From Paraphysomonas bandaiensis (taxonomy: Eukaryota; Chrysophyceae): a stretch of DNA of 64,000 bases. The notes beneath the pieces were generated by a model, which did not search any database, was not told where the DNA came from, and saw only the letters and a list, made by a program, of their open reading frames with translations. Where the stretch lies: the NCBI GenBank assembly GCA_965644295.1, contig CBFFRP010000323.1, forward strand, positions 1 to 64,000, in the 5' to 3' direction. The position numbers were made by a program, and so were the translations under genes. Shown here one piece after another: positions 33,526-43,225 of this stretch. Each line of letters begins with the position of its first letter. The stretch's first letter is position 1.

Positions 33526-34165
33526 CTTTCTAATTAACTCTGATACCCTACTATTTAACGCCACAAAGTCTGCTTGTGCGACACCGCAAGCATCAAGGTG
33601 CAACTACTTAAGCTGCTGAATCACTCAAAGCAAACGCAATGAGCAAGCAGAATGTTTCCTCAACAAAGTCGGACTCGCACCATTTCGTGATTATTTGAGC
33701 TATTTCTACGGGAAACTAACTTGAGTCGCATATATAGTCAGCAGATAATACTCTGCTCACTCATAGTCAAACACATAATAATATGTGTCACTTGTGTAGA
33801 CGTATATGGGCCTTGACTAATAAACAGGCATTCGGGAATGGATCTACCTCAAGAAGGTATCCGGGAATAGGTCCATCTGAAGGGTACCCGGGGTATTGGC
33901 ATGTCTGCTGAAGTCAGCAATTACGATGATTTATTTCACCTTAAGGACTCCTAAATTCTGAAGTCAACAGATGTTAGGTATATATTAAAATTCTGCTTGT
34001 GGTCACTATACGTTTGCTTTGAGTGATTGATAGCGAGGATGGTTGCACCGTGGTGCTTGTGACGACGCACAGATAGTAGTAGGATAACAGAGTTAAGCAC
34101 TAGTAGTTAGTTTAATTGTTTTTTGCTACAGTAGTTCTGACTCTTACACACCTATTGTTTGCATG
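33526..34165 (+). mobile_element. Inverted-repeat (foldback/MITE-like) element, near full length
   Basis: The left end (TCTGATACCCTACTATTTAA, GCTTGTGCGACACCGCAAGC, CAAGGTGCAAC) is mirrored at the right end (GTTGCACCGTGGTGCTTGTG, GTAGGATAACAGAGTTAA). A second inner pair is TCACTCAAAGCAAACGC against GTTTGCTTTGAGTGA. The core between them is the shared module, and no transposase is encoded. Confidence 0.75.
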
Positions 34166-34319
34166 TCCAAGTTGATCGCTGGTTTCTGAGTAAATTCAGC
34201 ACTCCTTTTGACATTACTATCGCATGGTAGTGTACCAGTCGCTTGCCTTTCGACTCCAATTTCCCTAATGCATCCAATAACAAAAATCCTATGTTCTATG
34301 CTTTCCGAAGAATGTCCAT

Positions 34320-34620
34320 GAATGCCCCCTCAACAAAGTCAAAATCGCACCTTTTCGTGGTGTTCTTGGCGATAAAAGTACCGGAAATATTTCTCCCCGA
34401 AACTAACGTGGGCCGCGTACGTATAGTCAGCAGATAACATTCTTCCCACTCAGCAGATGTGTCAGCAGATTTTTTTCTGCAGGTACATCAACATTCTGCT
34501 TTTGCTCAATGCGTTTGCTTTGAGAAAAAGTGGTCAGATAGTTTAGATAGTTTTCGTAGCGTTAAGTAGAAGGATATCAGAGTTACCGACTCTTAAACGC
34601 TTATTATTACTAATAATAAG
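34320..34620 (+). mobile_element. Partial copy of the inverted-repeat element
   Basis: It starts in the core (CCTCAACAAAGTCAAAATCG) and runs through ATTCTGCTTTTGCTCAATGC and GTTTGCTTTGAG to a right end with GGATATCAGAGTTA and AAACGCTTATTATTACTAA. The left terminus and part of the core are deleted. Confidence 0.7.
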
Positions 34621-34699
34621 ACTTGAACTACTCCATGAATGCCTGGATGCTGCGCCTTTGGCTCCGAATACCAATTTTGTGTTCCCTACTGAGGCATAT

Positions 34700-34990
34700 T
34701 GAGTTCTAATTCAAATAGGCTGACTCCAATTGATGCATGAGTCAGGTTTCCATAACCAAAGATATCTTAGAACCGCTGGATGTCGATGCCAGATTGCAAT
34801 GGTCTTGAATGACGCATAGTAATTTGACTTCGTAGAGACCTTTGTACTTCGTTGCTGTGGACCAAAAAATCCCCACCATCATCGTATACACGGGATCCAT
34901 TCGGTTCGAATACGATGTTGCAACCTGAATTTGCTAGTTAGTTGATAGATATTAACGTTTTTGATGCATCCACAACTAATTTGCACTTGT
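34700..34990 (-). pseudogene. Copia lineage-2 internal fragment
   Basis: The reverse complement matches 18880-19160 block for block (ATTAATATCTAT, CAGGTTGCAACATCGTATTC, CATTCAAGACC, CGACATCCAGC). All frames are broken. Confidence 0.65.
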
Positions 34991-35130
34991 TGGTTAGTCC
35001 TAGCTTGCCGTAACCCAGGACGTATCTTATATAGTCTGTGTGTCTAATAAAAATTTAGGCAATTGTTATTTCATTATCTTGTTGTATTCACTTGTATAGT
35101 ATACTATGTTAAGGGGTATACGTAAATTAG

Positions 35131-35961
35131 TTAATCTTAATATTTTTGGATACACACACACAACAACCTGTGTAAAATAATACAGCACAGAAATACATGT
35201 ATGAGCTAATACCTCAGAGGTATGAGATGGTCATTGACATTTGACATGACATTTGAGATATTAAAAAGAAGACATAGGGTTGTGACGCATTGTACAGAAT
35301 CGAATTTATGTGTGAGTGATCATTGACAATTATTACCAGGTGAAATACTGTTCACAGTTGAGTTTTGCTGTTTGTGAGCAATTAAAAGCTGTACTTTTCA
35401 ACACTATTTCAGTTTCTCAGTTTCACACTATTACTCCTATCTTCTTAATACCTCAGTAGTTCATGTAATACTGTTAATTACTGCTGTATTCTTCAAGTAA
35501 CGGTCATAATTCAAATATTCACGTTGATCATTTACTTTACCTACTTATAATTGATTCTGTAATCTTAATGTTGCGTCGGGAATTCTTGTGTTATTTTATG
35601 ATTATATTACGATTTCACTTTTATTTGACGAGAGTATCCTTTGTTCTGGGTGTCTCTAATCTATAAATCACTAACTATAAAGTTGACAATCAAATGGCAT
35701 TGGCGGACACCTTTATCTCCTTACTCTTGCTCTTTGTTACATAAACATATCTGAAACATGGATTACTTCTAGATGCAATGCGGAATAACGAATAGTAATC
35801 AGTTTGTTCGGGAAACTGTCCTTTGATGCCAATGCACCATTACGCTTGTAATATTTATGATGCTAATTAACACAAAGGGTAATTGGTGATTGAATATGAT
35901 AAATACAACATTACTATCTCCAACAACATATTGGTGTGAATATCGAAATAGAAAACGTAAT
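35131..35961. other. Gene-free AT-rich stretch
   Basis: I see no gene or clear repeat. The last 160 bases are the probable 3' UTR of the minus-strand HSBP1 gene. Confidence 0.5.
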
Positions 35962-36351
35962 TTACTTCGCGTCGCCTCCTTTTTCCTCTTCGGGCACATC
36001 TGCTTCAATACCCGCCTACAAACCCTATAAGACTAACTCATTACCAACTAATCCGCCATACCTGATCCATTAATTCGGCAATTGACCTTTCAAGATCATC
36101 GATTCTGCTTCCCATTTCGTCAACTGCGTAACGATTCAGTTAAACACAATCATTTCAGCCGCTTGTTTCTTACTTCTGCCGATGATCGTTGAAGACATCT
36201 GGTTGAAACGGTTTTGCTGTCATACAGTCAGATTAACACACAGACAGTCATACGCAGTCTGCTCTACCATCTGCTCCAGTAAATTCTGGACAAAAATAGT
36301 CAGATCTTGAGAGGTCTCTGGTGTTGCATCGCCTGCTCCTGCGTCTGCCAT
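35962..36351 (-). CDS. HSBP1: Heat shock factor-binding protein 1 homologue (80 aa, 4 exons)
   Basis: Exons (minus): 36351-36268, 36216-36174, 36123-36062 and 36015-35962; introns are 46-51 nt. The joined protein has an acidic Ala/Gly-rich N-terminus, then SQDLTIFVQNLLEQMQNRFN, MSSTIIGRIDEMGSRIDDLE and RSIAELMDQAG, the continuous heptad helix of HSBP1, ending in an acidic tail. The length (80 against about 76 residues in animals) and helix register agree closely with the family. HSBP1 forms a trimeric or hexameric coiled coil that binds the HSF1 trimerisation helix and, in animals, also supports WASH-complex assembly; those roles are known for the family, not shown here. The gene is easily missed because each exon is under 90 nt. 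Head-to-head with TRMT10. Confidence 0.92.
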
Positions 36352-36762
36352 TGCTTTCTATAAAACACAACACGATAATATGCGTAGCTACTCTGTTGGC
36401 GGGGGAGAAGAGGGTCTTGTTTGAATAGAGGGATTGAAACTATAACTGCGCTGCGCTGCGCTGCTGTATGCTGTGATTATATAGTACTGTAGAGGTATAC
36501 AGCGAGCCCTACACCTACAGCGAGCCCTACATTCATATACATACAACACACACACACACCTGCACCAGCACCAGCACCAGCACCACTTGAAAACAACACA
36601 GCTTGAATTCACCGGTATACGTATCTGTATATGTCCCGCATACAGTACCGACCATGGAGTGTGGGTGCCCGGCGCATATATATGGACCCCTGTGTACAAG
36701 CACACACCACATAGAGAAATAGCCACACCATTCGTAACCTTGAGTCCAACCTATCGATAGTT
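36352..36762. promoter_or_regulatory. Shared upstream region of HSBP1 (-) and TRMT10 (+)
   Basis: The 411-bp spacer has AGGTATACAGCGAGCCCTAC followed by a partial repeat of CAGCGAGCCCTACA, a (CA)n run, a (CAGCAC)n run, and ACCGGTATACGTA, CATACAGTACCG and CTGTGTACAAG words. I infer a bidirectional promoter; no heat-shock element array was recognised. Confidence 0.5.
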
Positions 36763-38023
36763 ATGCTATTCCCTCTGGACTCTTTCGATGTCGCCGAGGA
36801 CCCATCAAAATGTAAGCCTGTAAAGATACTGAAAGAAGAAAAAAACAAACTCAAATATGAAGAGAAGAAAAAACGCGCCCTCGCTCGTCACAGAGCCCAT
36901 AAGATGAAGAAACACGAGTCGATTGAGTCAATGAACGACGAGGCGAGGTTGATGTATATTCAAACTCAAAAGGAAATTAAAAATCGCGAAAGAGAGAATG
37001 CGAAGAGGTCACTGGAGGCTCCTGTGAGAGTGTGTATAGATCTTGACTACATGGATGAAAACAGCGACAAGGAAATGCGCAGCTTAGTAGTCCAAGTGCG
37101 TCTGTCATATGTGGAGATTAAGCGAGCTTTGTCTCCTCTTTCTCTCCATTTGTGCTCTTTGACTGGAAAAATACATCGTCATCTGGCTGACCAAGGAGTG
37201 GACAATTGGTTCGTACATAGGCATTCTGAGACTGTATTGGACACTTTTCCGAGCCAAAATATTGTAATATTATCTCCTGATGCTGAAGAAGCACTTATGG
37301 AATTAGACCCTCTCAAGGTGACTGCCTCCTCAATATCTACGTAAAGTATATACTATGTAAAGGGTTATGTGCTCTCTATGTGCATTCTTCACAGGAGATA
37401 TACATTGGTTCACGATATACTTCTTATTGGCGATGTGTTTCAGGTATATGTTATTGGCGGTATAGTTGATCGAACCATAAGAAAGCACATTTCGCTATCA
37501 AAAGCTAACGATCATGAGGTATGGGTATACATGCTTGACATAAGAGGTTTTTAGTCATGTCAATGCATTGAATTTCTTGTATAGGTTCAAGCGGTTAGAC
37601 TTCCAATAAGAGAGTATTTTCCCGATTGTCCGAACACGGTTCTTAATATAGATCAGGTGCTTCAGCATATCCATGGTCTATTATCTAGAATTACATCTAT
37701 CATACAGTCATGCATATGTCTTATTGCAGTGTAGCTATTTTCTTTACATAAGCATGTTTATACTGGTTGTCGACTAGGTCCTGCGATGTCTATGCGTCTA
37801 CAATCATACCACTGATTGGGTAACCGCGTTACGAGAGGCTGTACCTGTTAGAAGGGCTATTCCCGGCCGTGAAGAGCGACAAAAGCGAGCCGATATGGCA
37901 ACAGCGGACAACCTCGTTTTGGATACATATGTAACAAACAGAGACGACACGGTAGATGAAGAGGGAAATGAAGTGAATACAGACAAGGAGGATGACTATA
38001 ATGGCTGTGTGACAAGCGGTTGA
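36763..38023 (+). CDS. TRMT10: tRNA (guanine-9-N1)-methyltransferase, TRM10 family (315 aa, 4 exons)
   Basis: Exons are 36763-37317, 37444-37518, 37585-37656 and 37778-38023. A basic helical N-terminus (KYEEKKKRALARHRAHK) precedes the SPOUT methyltransferase domain. Family landmarks in order: CIDLDYMDENSDKEMRSL, QVRLSY, LHLCSL, ILSPDAEEALMELDP, YVIGGIVDRT, RLPIREYFP, LNIDQ and DWVTALREAVPVRR. The invariant DRT and DWxxA residues that bind SAM and tRNA are present. The enzyme methylates N1 of purine 9 in tRNAs using S-adenosylmethionine; cytosolic or nuclear TRMT10A/B-type is more likely than mitochondrial TRMT10C given the lack of an obvious targeting peptide. The C-terminus ends in an acidic tail. 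Divergent partner HSBP1. Confidence 0.93.
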
Positions 38024-39211
38024 ATTCCCACGGATAACGCAACAGTTCATTTAGAAGTAATAGTAACAATGGATATCATCATCTACAGTTTTCAATGTTT
38101 AGCCATCAGTAGTTCTGGGCCAGAATACCCCTCACCCCATATTTTCCTATGAAAGAAAGACTATCAATGTGGCTGTTAGCGATGCTGATATATCGAATAC
38201 GTCAAAATTTGACATCAGATATCAGACCCACCCATTCTGTGTCACTTGTTATAAGGGTTTCGCTCCTAAAGGCTTAATATGTAATTATCCTTGTTTAACT
38301 GAAAATTTTATTTAGAAATAATGGAAAAAGGATCAGTATGTATTGCTTAATCTTCCCCCGAGTGTCATACAGCTATACTATAAAATCACAAAGTAATTTG
38401 CTGAATTTTGGACTTTATCAATAATCAGCTTATTAAAAGTTTCGATAATCATCCCTCATCATCATTGCCATTCACTATATTGACGTTGACACTACAACCA
38501 ATCAATATTATATGATCTCAGATACACACAATCTTATACAGTCGATGCCCCATTCCAAGAGCGTGCCCTAGTAAAGTGCTAGTGTTGATTAAACTAAGTA
38601 ACGTATAGATTGTTAATAAAATCCCGGTGTTTTCTTTGTGTGTCGGCATCAAGCATGCCCCGGCTAGAGGCTAGATCTACAATATACACTATACTTGCAA
38701 GCCCATATGGGATTACGAGAAACCCCGCGCATTTTAGGGGAGGAGGAAGCTCGGCCAATGCCGCCTATAATGAGTCATGTATGGCCACGAGAAGCTTCGT
38801 GAAATCTTTGTTAGGTAATGGGAAGGTAAACATGGCCCTACTAAAATCTGAACGAATTTAAGTCTTGCATAGCTATGAGAAAGTGAGCACGGGTGGGAGG
38901 CAACAGAATAAGCAAGTGATCTATAGTACAGTTACGGCGATACACGGACAGGCGGGTGGTAGAATCAGCGCAAAATATCGGTGTTATATGTGGTGTCCCA
39001 GCGAGCCTGCACTATGCATGACCACTGTCGGAATGGGGCAGGCGATATATCTCAGTCTCACTTGTTGCGTTTCGCTCATTTGTAAGTAATTAAAAGCTGC
39101 ATTTTAAAGTTTATGAATTATAACTGTTACTTAAAGAATATAGTACTTAAGACAGTGCTTATAGTCACAGGAATGTTGTTAACTTACCTGTACACATATC
39201 AAATGTAGTAC
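38024..39211. other. Intergenic region with two unassigned frames
   Basis: Frames at 38610-38861 and 38865-39089 on the plus strand are less AT-rich than their surroundings and might be a decayed gene. One contains NPAHFRGGGSSANAA, faintly like an amidase Gly/Ser loop, but nothing else supports that. No other feature seen. Confidence 0.3.
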
Positions 39212-40216
39212 TTAACAAAGACGAGTACATACAGGGCAGTTTCTCTTGGCAGAAGGCTGAGAATCATTAGCTCTTATCCTCCGTCTTGCATTCATAAATT
39301 GTTTTACTGCCACAAAATTAGAGCCGTATGACCTATACTGGTCATTAGTTGGTGCCAAAAAAGCACAATCACATTCACGACACCACGTAGCTACACCAGA
39401 TCTGTGTCCTCCACTAAAGTTGTACTGGATGTGCCACAATCCTTTCTCATTTTGAAATACCACCAGTTTATCTACTCTCGATACATTAATTGCTTCAAAG
39501 TTATGTATGATTTCACCGTCTGTTTGTAGAGGAAACATGAGTTCCAGCAAACCATAGTAATTTGCTTCTCGTATCATTTCCTGTAAATGCGCCTCTGACA
39601 GTTCAACAACGAAGTTTTCAGGATCGCGCAAAAAATTTAAAATATGCCTAAAATGCGTCCCATCACGGTCAATAAAGAAATACTTTTCATCATCCAATGG
39701 CAGGGAATGTCTTCCAGAAAACATAGCGCCTATCATTGTGTCAGGGAATCTTCTCAGTGTGGTAAGTGAAGTTGTGTATCGCATTCCGCCAACGTCAATC
39801 TTGATCTGACTTGAAAACGTTTGAATATGTTCCAGCCTCTTTTTCTCTTCATTCCACTGCTCAATCTCCTTCTTCATTTCATCGACCTCTTCTTGTGCGA
39901 CTTCTAATATTTTGATTGCTTTAAATTCGGCATCTTTGGTCGTCTTAGCCGCCTTGGATTCGGCATCTTTGGTCGTATTGGCTGCTTTGGATTCAGCATC
40001 TTTGATTTTTTTTCGTGATTGCTTCTCAGTTTCTTCAATAGTTCGCTCTTGCAGCTCCTTAAAATCAGATATCTCTCTCTTCAGTTTATCTTCTCTTGCT
40101 TTCAACTGAGTGAGAAGATCATCAAGACTCGACTTCAACTGATTAGCAGCATTCTCTGTCACCACATCCATATCTCCCATTTTAATATGCCAGTATTCTT
40201 CGTAGAGTTGTCTCAC
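39212..40216 (-). CDS. KCTD-like BTB/T1-domain protein with N-terminal coiled coil (334 aa)
   Basis: The gene is a single exon. Residues about 20-128 form a charged coiled coil that contains three copies of an 11-residue unit (KDAESKAANTT and variants). Residues about 137-235 form a potassium-channel tetramerisation (T1/BTB) fold: IKIDVGGMRYTTSLTTLRR, MFSGRHSLPLDDE, YFFIDRDGTHFRHILNFLR. No membrane segments are present, so it is a soluble KCTD-type protein rather than a channel; such proteins often serve as cullin-3 adaptors. The C-terminus has a Cys-rich region (CRECDCAF, NCPVCTRLC). A second Met at residue 13 is an alternative start. The upstream region (40217-40420) is rich in GTATAC and TGTACA words. 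Confidence 0.88.
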   Translation of the reverse strand: MRQLYEEYWHIKMGDMDVVTENAANQLKSSLDDLLTQLKAREDKLKREISDFKELQERTIEETEKQSRKKIKDAESKAANTTKDAESKAAKTTKDAEFKAIKILEVAQEEVDEMKKEIEQWNEEKKRLEHIQTFSSQIKIDVGGMRYTTSLTTLRRFPDTMIGAMFSGRHSLPLDDEKYFFIDRDGTHFRHILNFLRDPENFVVELSEAHLQEMIREANYYGLLELMFPLQTDGEIIHNFEAINVSRVDKLVVFQNEKGLWHIQYNFSGGHRSGVATWCRECDCAFLAPTNDQYRSYGSNFVAVKQFMNARRRIRANDSQPSAKRNCPVCTRLC

Positions 40217-40420
40217 GTTAAGTTAGATGCAGTGATGCAAGGTATGAATCTGGGCGATGTTTGTATTCCACGCAGGTCCTTTTTTTGGATTGTTTGGTCC
40301 TTCTAGAGCTACACGACTACGTACTAATATACAGGTACACTGTACAGGTATACCGGTACACGATCGAACCCACAGTATACAGCAGTATACCAGTATATCG
40401 TACTATACAACATGCAATAG
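40217..40420. promoter_or_regulatory. Probable promoter of the BTB gene
   Basis: Clustered words at 40326-40410: ACAGGTACACTGTACAGG, TATACCGGTACACG, CACAGTATACAGCAG and TATACCAGTATATCG. Similar clusters lie in the other promoter regions of the window. No gene is visible on the other side. Confidence 0.45.
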
Positions 40421-41710
40421 TATTTTTCGATTAAAAACTTGGTGTTTTTTGCGGTGGTGTGGGGAAAAAATCAGCGGAAACCTGCGCTGCAAGAGGACAC
40501 AAGAGCAGAGCCCGTATGCATGAGATAACTGGGAATAGAACTGGAGTCACATCACAAGGGAGGGGTACGGACCTCGAGGAAGAAGAACTGTCAGGTGATG
40601 TTGTTGGTGCAGTGTGTTGATCTGGATGTCGTGTGAAGCACAGAGAGGTGAGTCATTCCAAGATGATGATGATGATGGTGAGACTCACTCACACTTATAT
40701 CTGTATTCACGATATAAGATTCTTAAGTAGTCGAAGGCATGAACGCATATGTATGTGTATACGTATGTATCTCTGCGGATGTTCACGAGCTCGAGCAGCC
40801 GATTCATGAGTAACTGCTGAAAACTAACTGTTTAAAGTAGCATCTTGGGGGCTAGAGGAGCAGCTGGTTGTATACCTAAGGCGACATAGTAGCAGAATAA
40901 GAGGTTGGATTTACGTATCGAAGGAAGGTTCTACCTGTTGAGGTATTCTATGAAATGCAATACTGTAAACTTCATAATTAGAAGTCGTGAATACAGTACT
41001 TAATAACAGTAGTGGATGGGAGCACTGAAATGTTGTGAAGTTTATAAGACAATCCGAAATAAAGTGACTGTAATATGTGGTAAATGCTTAATAATATAAA
41101 TTATTACTTGGCTGTACCACCGTGACCCATGCATGATTACACAGAACCCAGCCTATTCTGGGGAGAGGGGGACTCAATGTCTTACTCGGTCTGTACGTAT
41201 ATACTTTCCTTTTCGGGATCCATACGTGTACACGCTCTATATGAGCAGTTGAGATGGCTGAGGGGTACAAGGGACAATTTCTAGTGCATTGTCAGCATCA
41301 TCATAAACACTTTTATGTCGCTATAATACTCTCAACTTAGATTGTACTCAATATTAATAAAAGAGACTGTTAAACTCCTTTTTGCACACTCAAGTGTAGA
41401 AGAAGTATAGTAGTATTCAAATGGTTTGTGCATACTGTGAGGTTGGTATCTGAGGCACCATTCCAAACTTCCACATCATCCATCTCTTTTTGACCAGCAA
41501 TCACGCAATCACCAGATATATCTTTGTACACCATCTTGTATCTGTATTTCATAGTTAGGAGCTCATGTTAAGCGTACTCACTCCTACTGTAGCCTTGATA
41601 TGTACTGACAAATATGTAGTTGTTGTTGACAAATAAGCTGATATTTTACTCTTTCGGAGACAGAAGCTGTTCACTACCAGCTCGTTCGTTTATTTTGGGT
41701 TCCTCAAAGT

Positions 41711-41979
41711 TCAGAATTTTGAAACTTCAGACATAACTTTTAGTCATTTGTATGGGATATCAAATTAATCCTACCATGATACAGAGTATCTAAAAATCGA
41801 TTATTTATTATAGGTGTAAATATTATGATATAATAGTACTCTGCACTCACTGAAATTTAATTTTATCGGCTCAGGTTACTATAATAAGTAATTGAGTTTA
41901 GATATAATATATCATGGTAGGATTGATTCGATATCCTATAAAAATGACAAAATGTTTAGTCTGAACTTTCAAAATTCTG
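41711..41979. repeat. Long inverted repeat (foldback element), about 70-bp arms
   Basis: The left arm (TTCAGAATTTTGAAACTTCA ... AATCCTACCATGATA, 41711-41782) is the near-perfect reverse complement of 41910-41979 (TATCATGGTAGGATTGATTC ... TTCAAAATTCTGA). About 127 bases separate the arms. The outer motif CAGAATTTTGAAAC also occurs in the hairpin at 8620-8722. Confidence 0.75.
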
Positions 41980-42309
41980 AAGTTCATAAAAAAATGATGA
42001 AAATAGATTAGATCAGATCAATGAGTGCAGAGTTCGTTTATATGATTCACATGACGTCATTATTTTACTGAGGTGAGTTCATAACACTTTATTTAGACCA
42101 TAATAGATGGAAGAACATATATATTTACCCCTGCTTATGTTTAGTGACGTTGTTGTTGAGAGTTTCCTCACTAATCTTTGGTGATACCTCGAAGGGTACG
42201 TGCATTCTGATAACAAGTAGGTACTGATATGCAACGTCACCGATGATGGCTCAGGGTAAGTAGTCTTTGTTTGGCAATGCACTGAGTGTTTCAAGTGATA
42301 GTAAATGTC

Positions 42310-42475
42310 TTATATTATATCTTATAGTAGCAATAATAGGCGTTTAAGTATCAGAACTAATCTAGCATTGTAGTTTAACTAAATAGTGCTTAATTCTGGT
42401 GTCCTACTATTTTAACGATACGAAATCTTCTTGTGCGTCATTGCAAGCATCAAGGTGCAACCATATATTGCCGTT
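42310..42475 (+). repeat. Left terminus of the inverted-repeat family
   Basis: It contains AATAGGCGTTTAAGTATCAG, TAAATAGTGCTTAATTCTGG, TTGTGCGTCATTGCAAGC and ATCAAGGTGCAACC, the whole terminal block of about 130 bp, with no core following. Confidence 0.7.
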
Positions 42476-43225
42476 AGGATTCTAGAATATTGCAGTGCAT
42501 AGTACATACTATATATATATCGTAGGTATTCTAGTATTAAGTAAAACTCAACAAAGTGATGTATACTGTATACTATGGTATATATATAGCAACTAGCAAC
42601 TGATTAAAGGTCAATGATGAACAACATCTGACGACAGCAGAAAATGATCTGGATAATATGTATAGTTTGACATGATGATAGCTTATGTTATATGAATATA
42701 CATAAAGATAGTGCTAAATTATTATAATCTGTTAAATCAGTTATCGTGAGTTGACTCAGTTCATAATGTCAAAACACTAAACAAAGTCAATATCTTACAG
42801 TGAGCTCAATGACTAAATGGAATATGACTACCGATTAATGATACTTATAAGATGTTGTAATAATGGTATTGTTGGAATGGTTAGAAAAATATTGCAATGT
42901 TATTGACAGGCGCAACCTTCTAACAATACTATTGCAATATAGTGCTTATCAGCCCTCTGGAGTAAAACTATAACACAATCGATTTTCACAACATAATTCT
43001 GAATGTATTTGCAAATGAGAAAATAAAATAATTACCCACATTACACATGCCACATTACAGTTAGTCGCATATTATTTTATAAAATCACATATGACAAATG
43101 TTTATATAGAATCTGTTTTTAGAATCATAACTGAAGACTGACAAACACGACCGCGTCACACACATAATATTGACACCGTCAACTGATAGGGATGAAATGA
43201 GACAATTCTTGCGATACCAGAAGCT

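Larger units (their letters stand above)
33184..35130 (-). mobile_element. Copia lineage-2 remnant broken up by nested inverted-repeat elements
   Basis: LTR blocks seen contiguously at 20105-20400 are here split. GGTAAATTATATAGTC to the AGACATGG block is at 33191-33253, the GTATCTTGTACAGTCACG block is at 33472-33490, and the final block with ATCTTGTTGTATTC is at 35030-35130. Between them lie inverted-repeat elements (33253-33429, 33526-34165 and 34320-34620) and an internal copia fragment (34700-34990). The order of insertion is readable: LTR first, the others later. Confidence 0.65.
40421..43225. other. Gene-free stretch of 2.8 kb
   Basis: No supportable gene. It holds the inverted repeat at 41711-41979 and a terminal fragment of the inverted-repeat family at 42310-42475. 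Around 42880-42940 there are ATTGCAAT-rich words (TAACAATACTATTGCAATAT) also seen near 59770-59890. Confidence 0.5.

Noticed and set aside
34905-34925. GGTTCGAATAC resembling a tRNA B box
   Set aside because: It lies inside a copia relic and no A box or cloverleaf can be drawn around it. No tRNA gene was found in the window by eye.
36388-36854. Minus-strand frames of 81-112 codons in the HSBP1/TRMT10 spacer
   Set aside because: Low-complexity Cys/Trp-rich translation of the (CA)n and (CAGCAC)n runs; they overlap the promoter region and the TRMT10 start.
38610-38861. NPAHFRGGGSSANAA resembling an amidase Gly/Ser loop
   Set aside because: No other amidase motif, no catalytic lysine context and a short frame; most likely chance.
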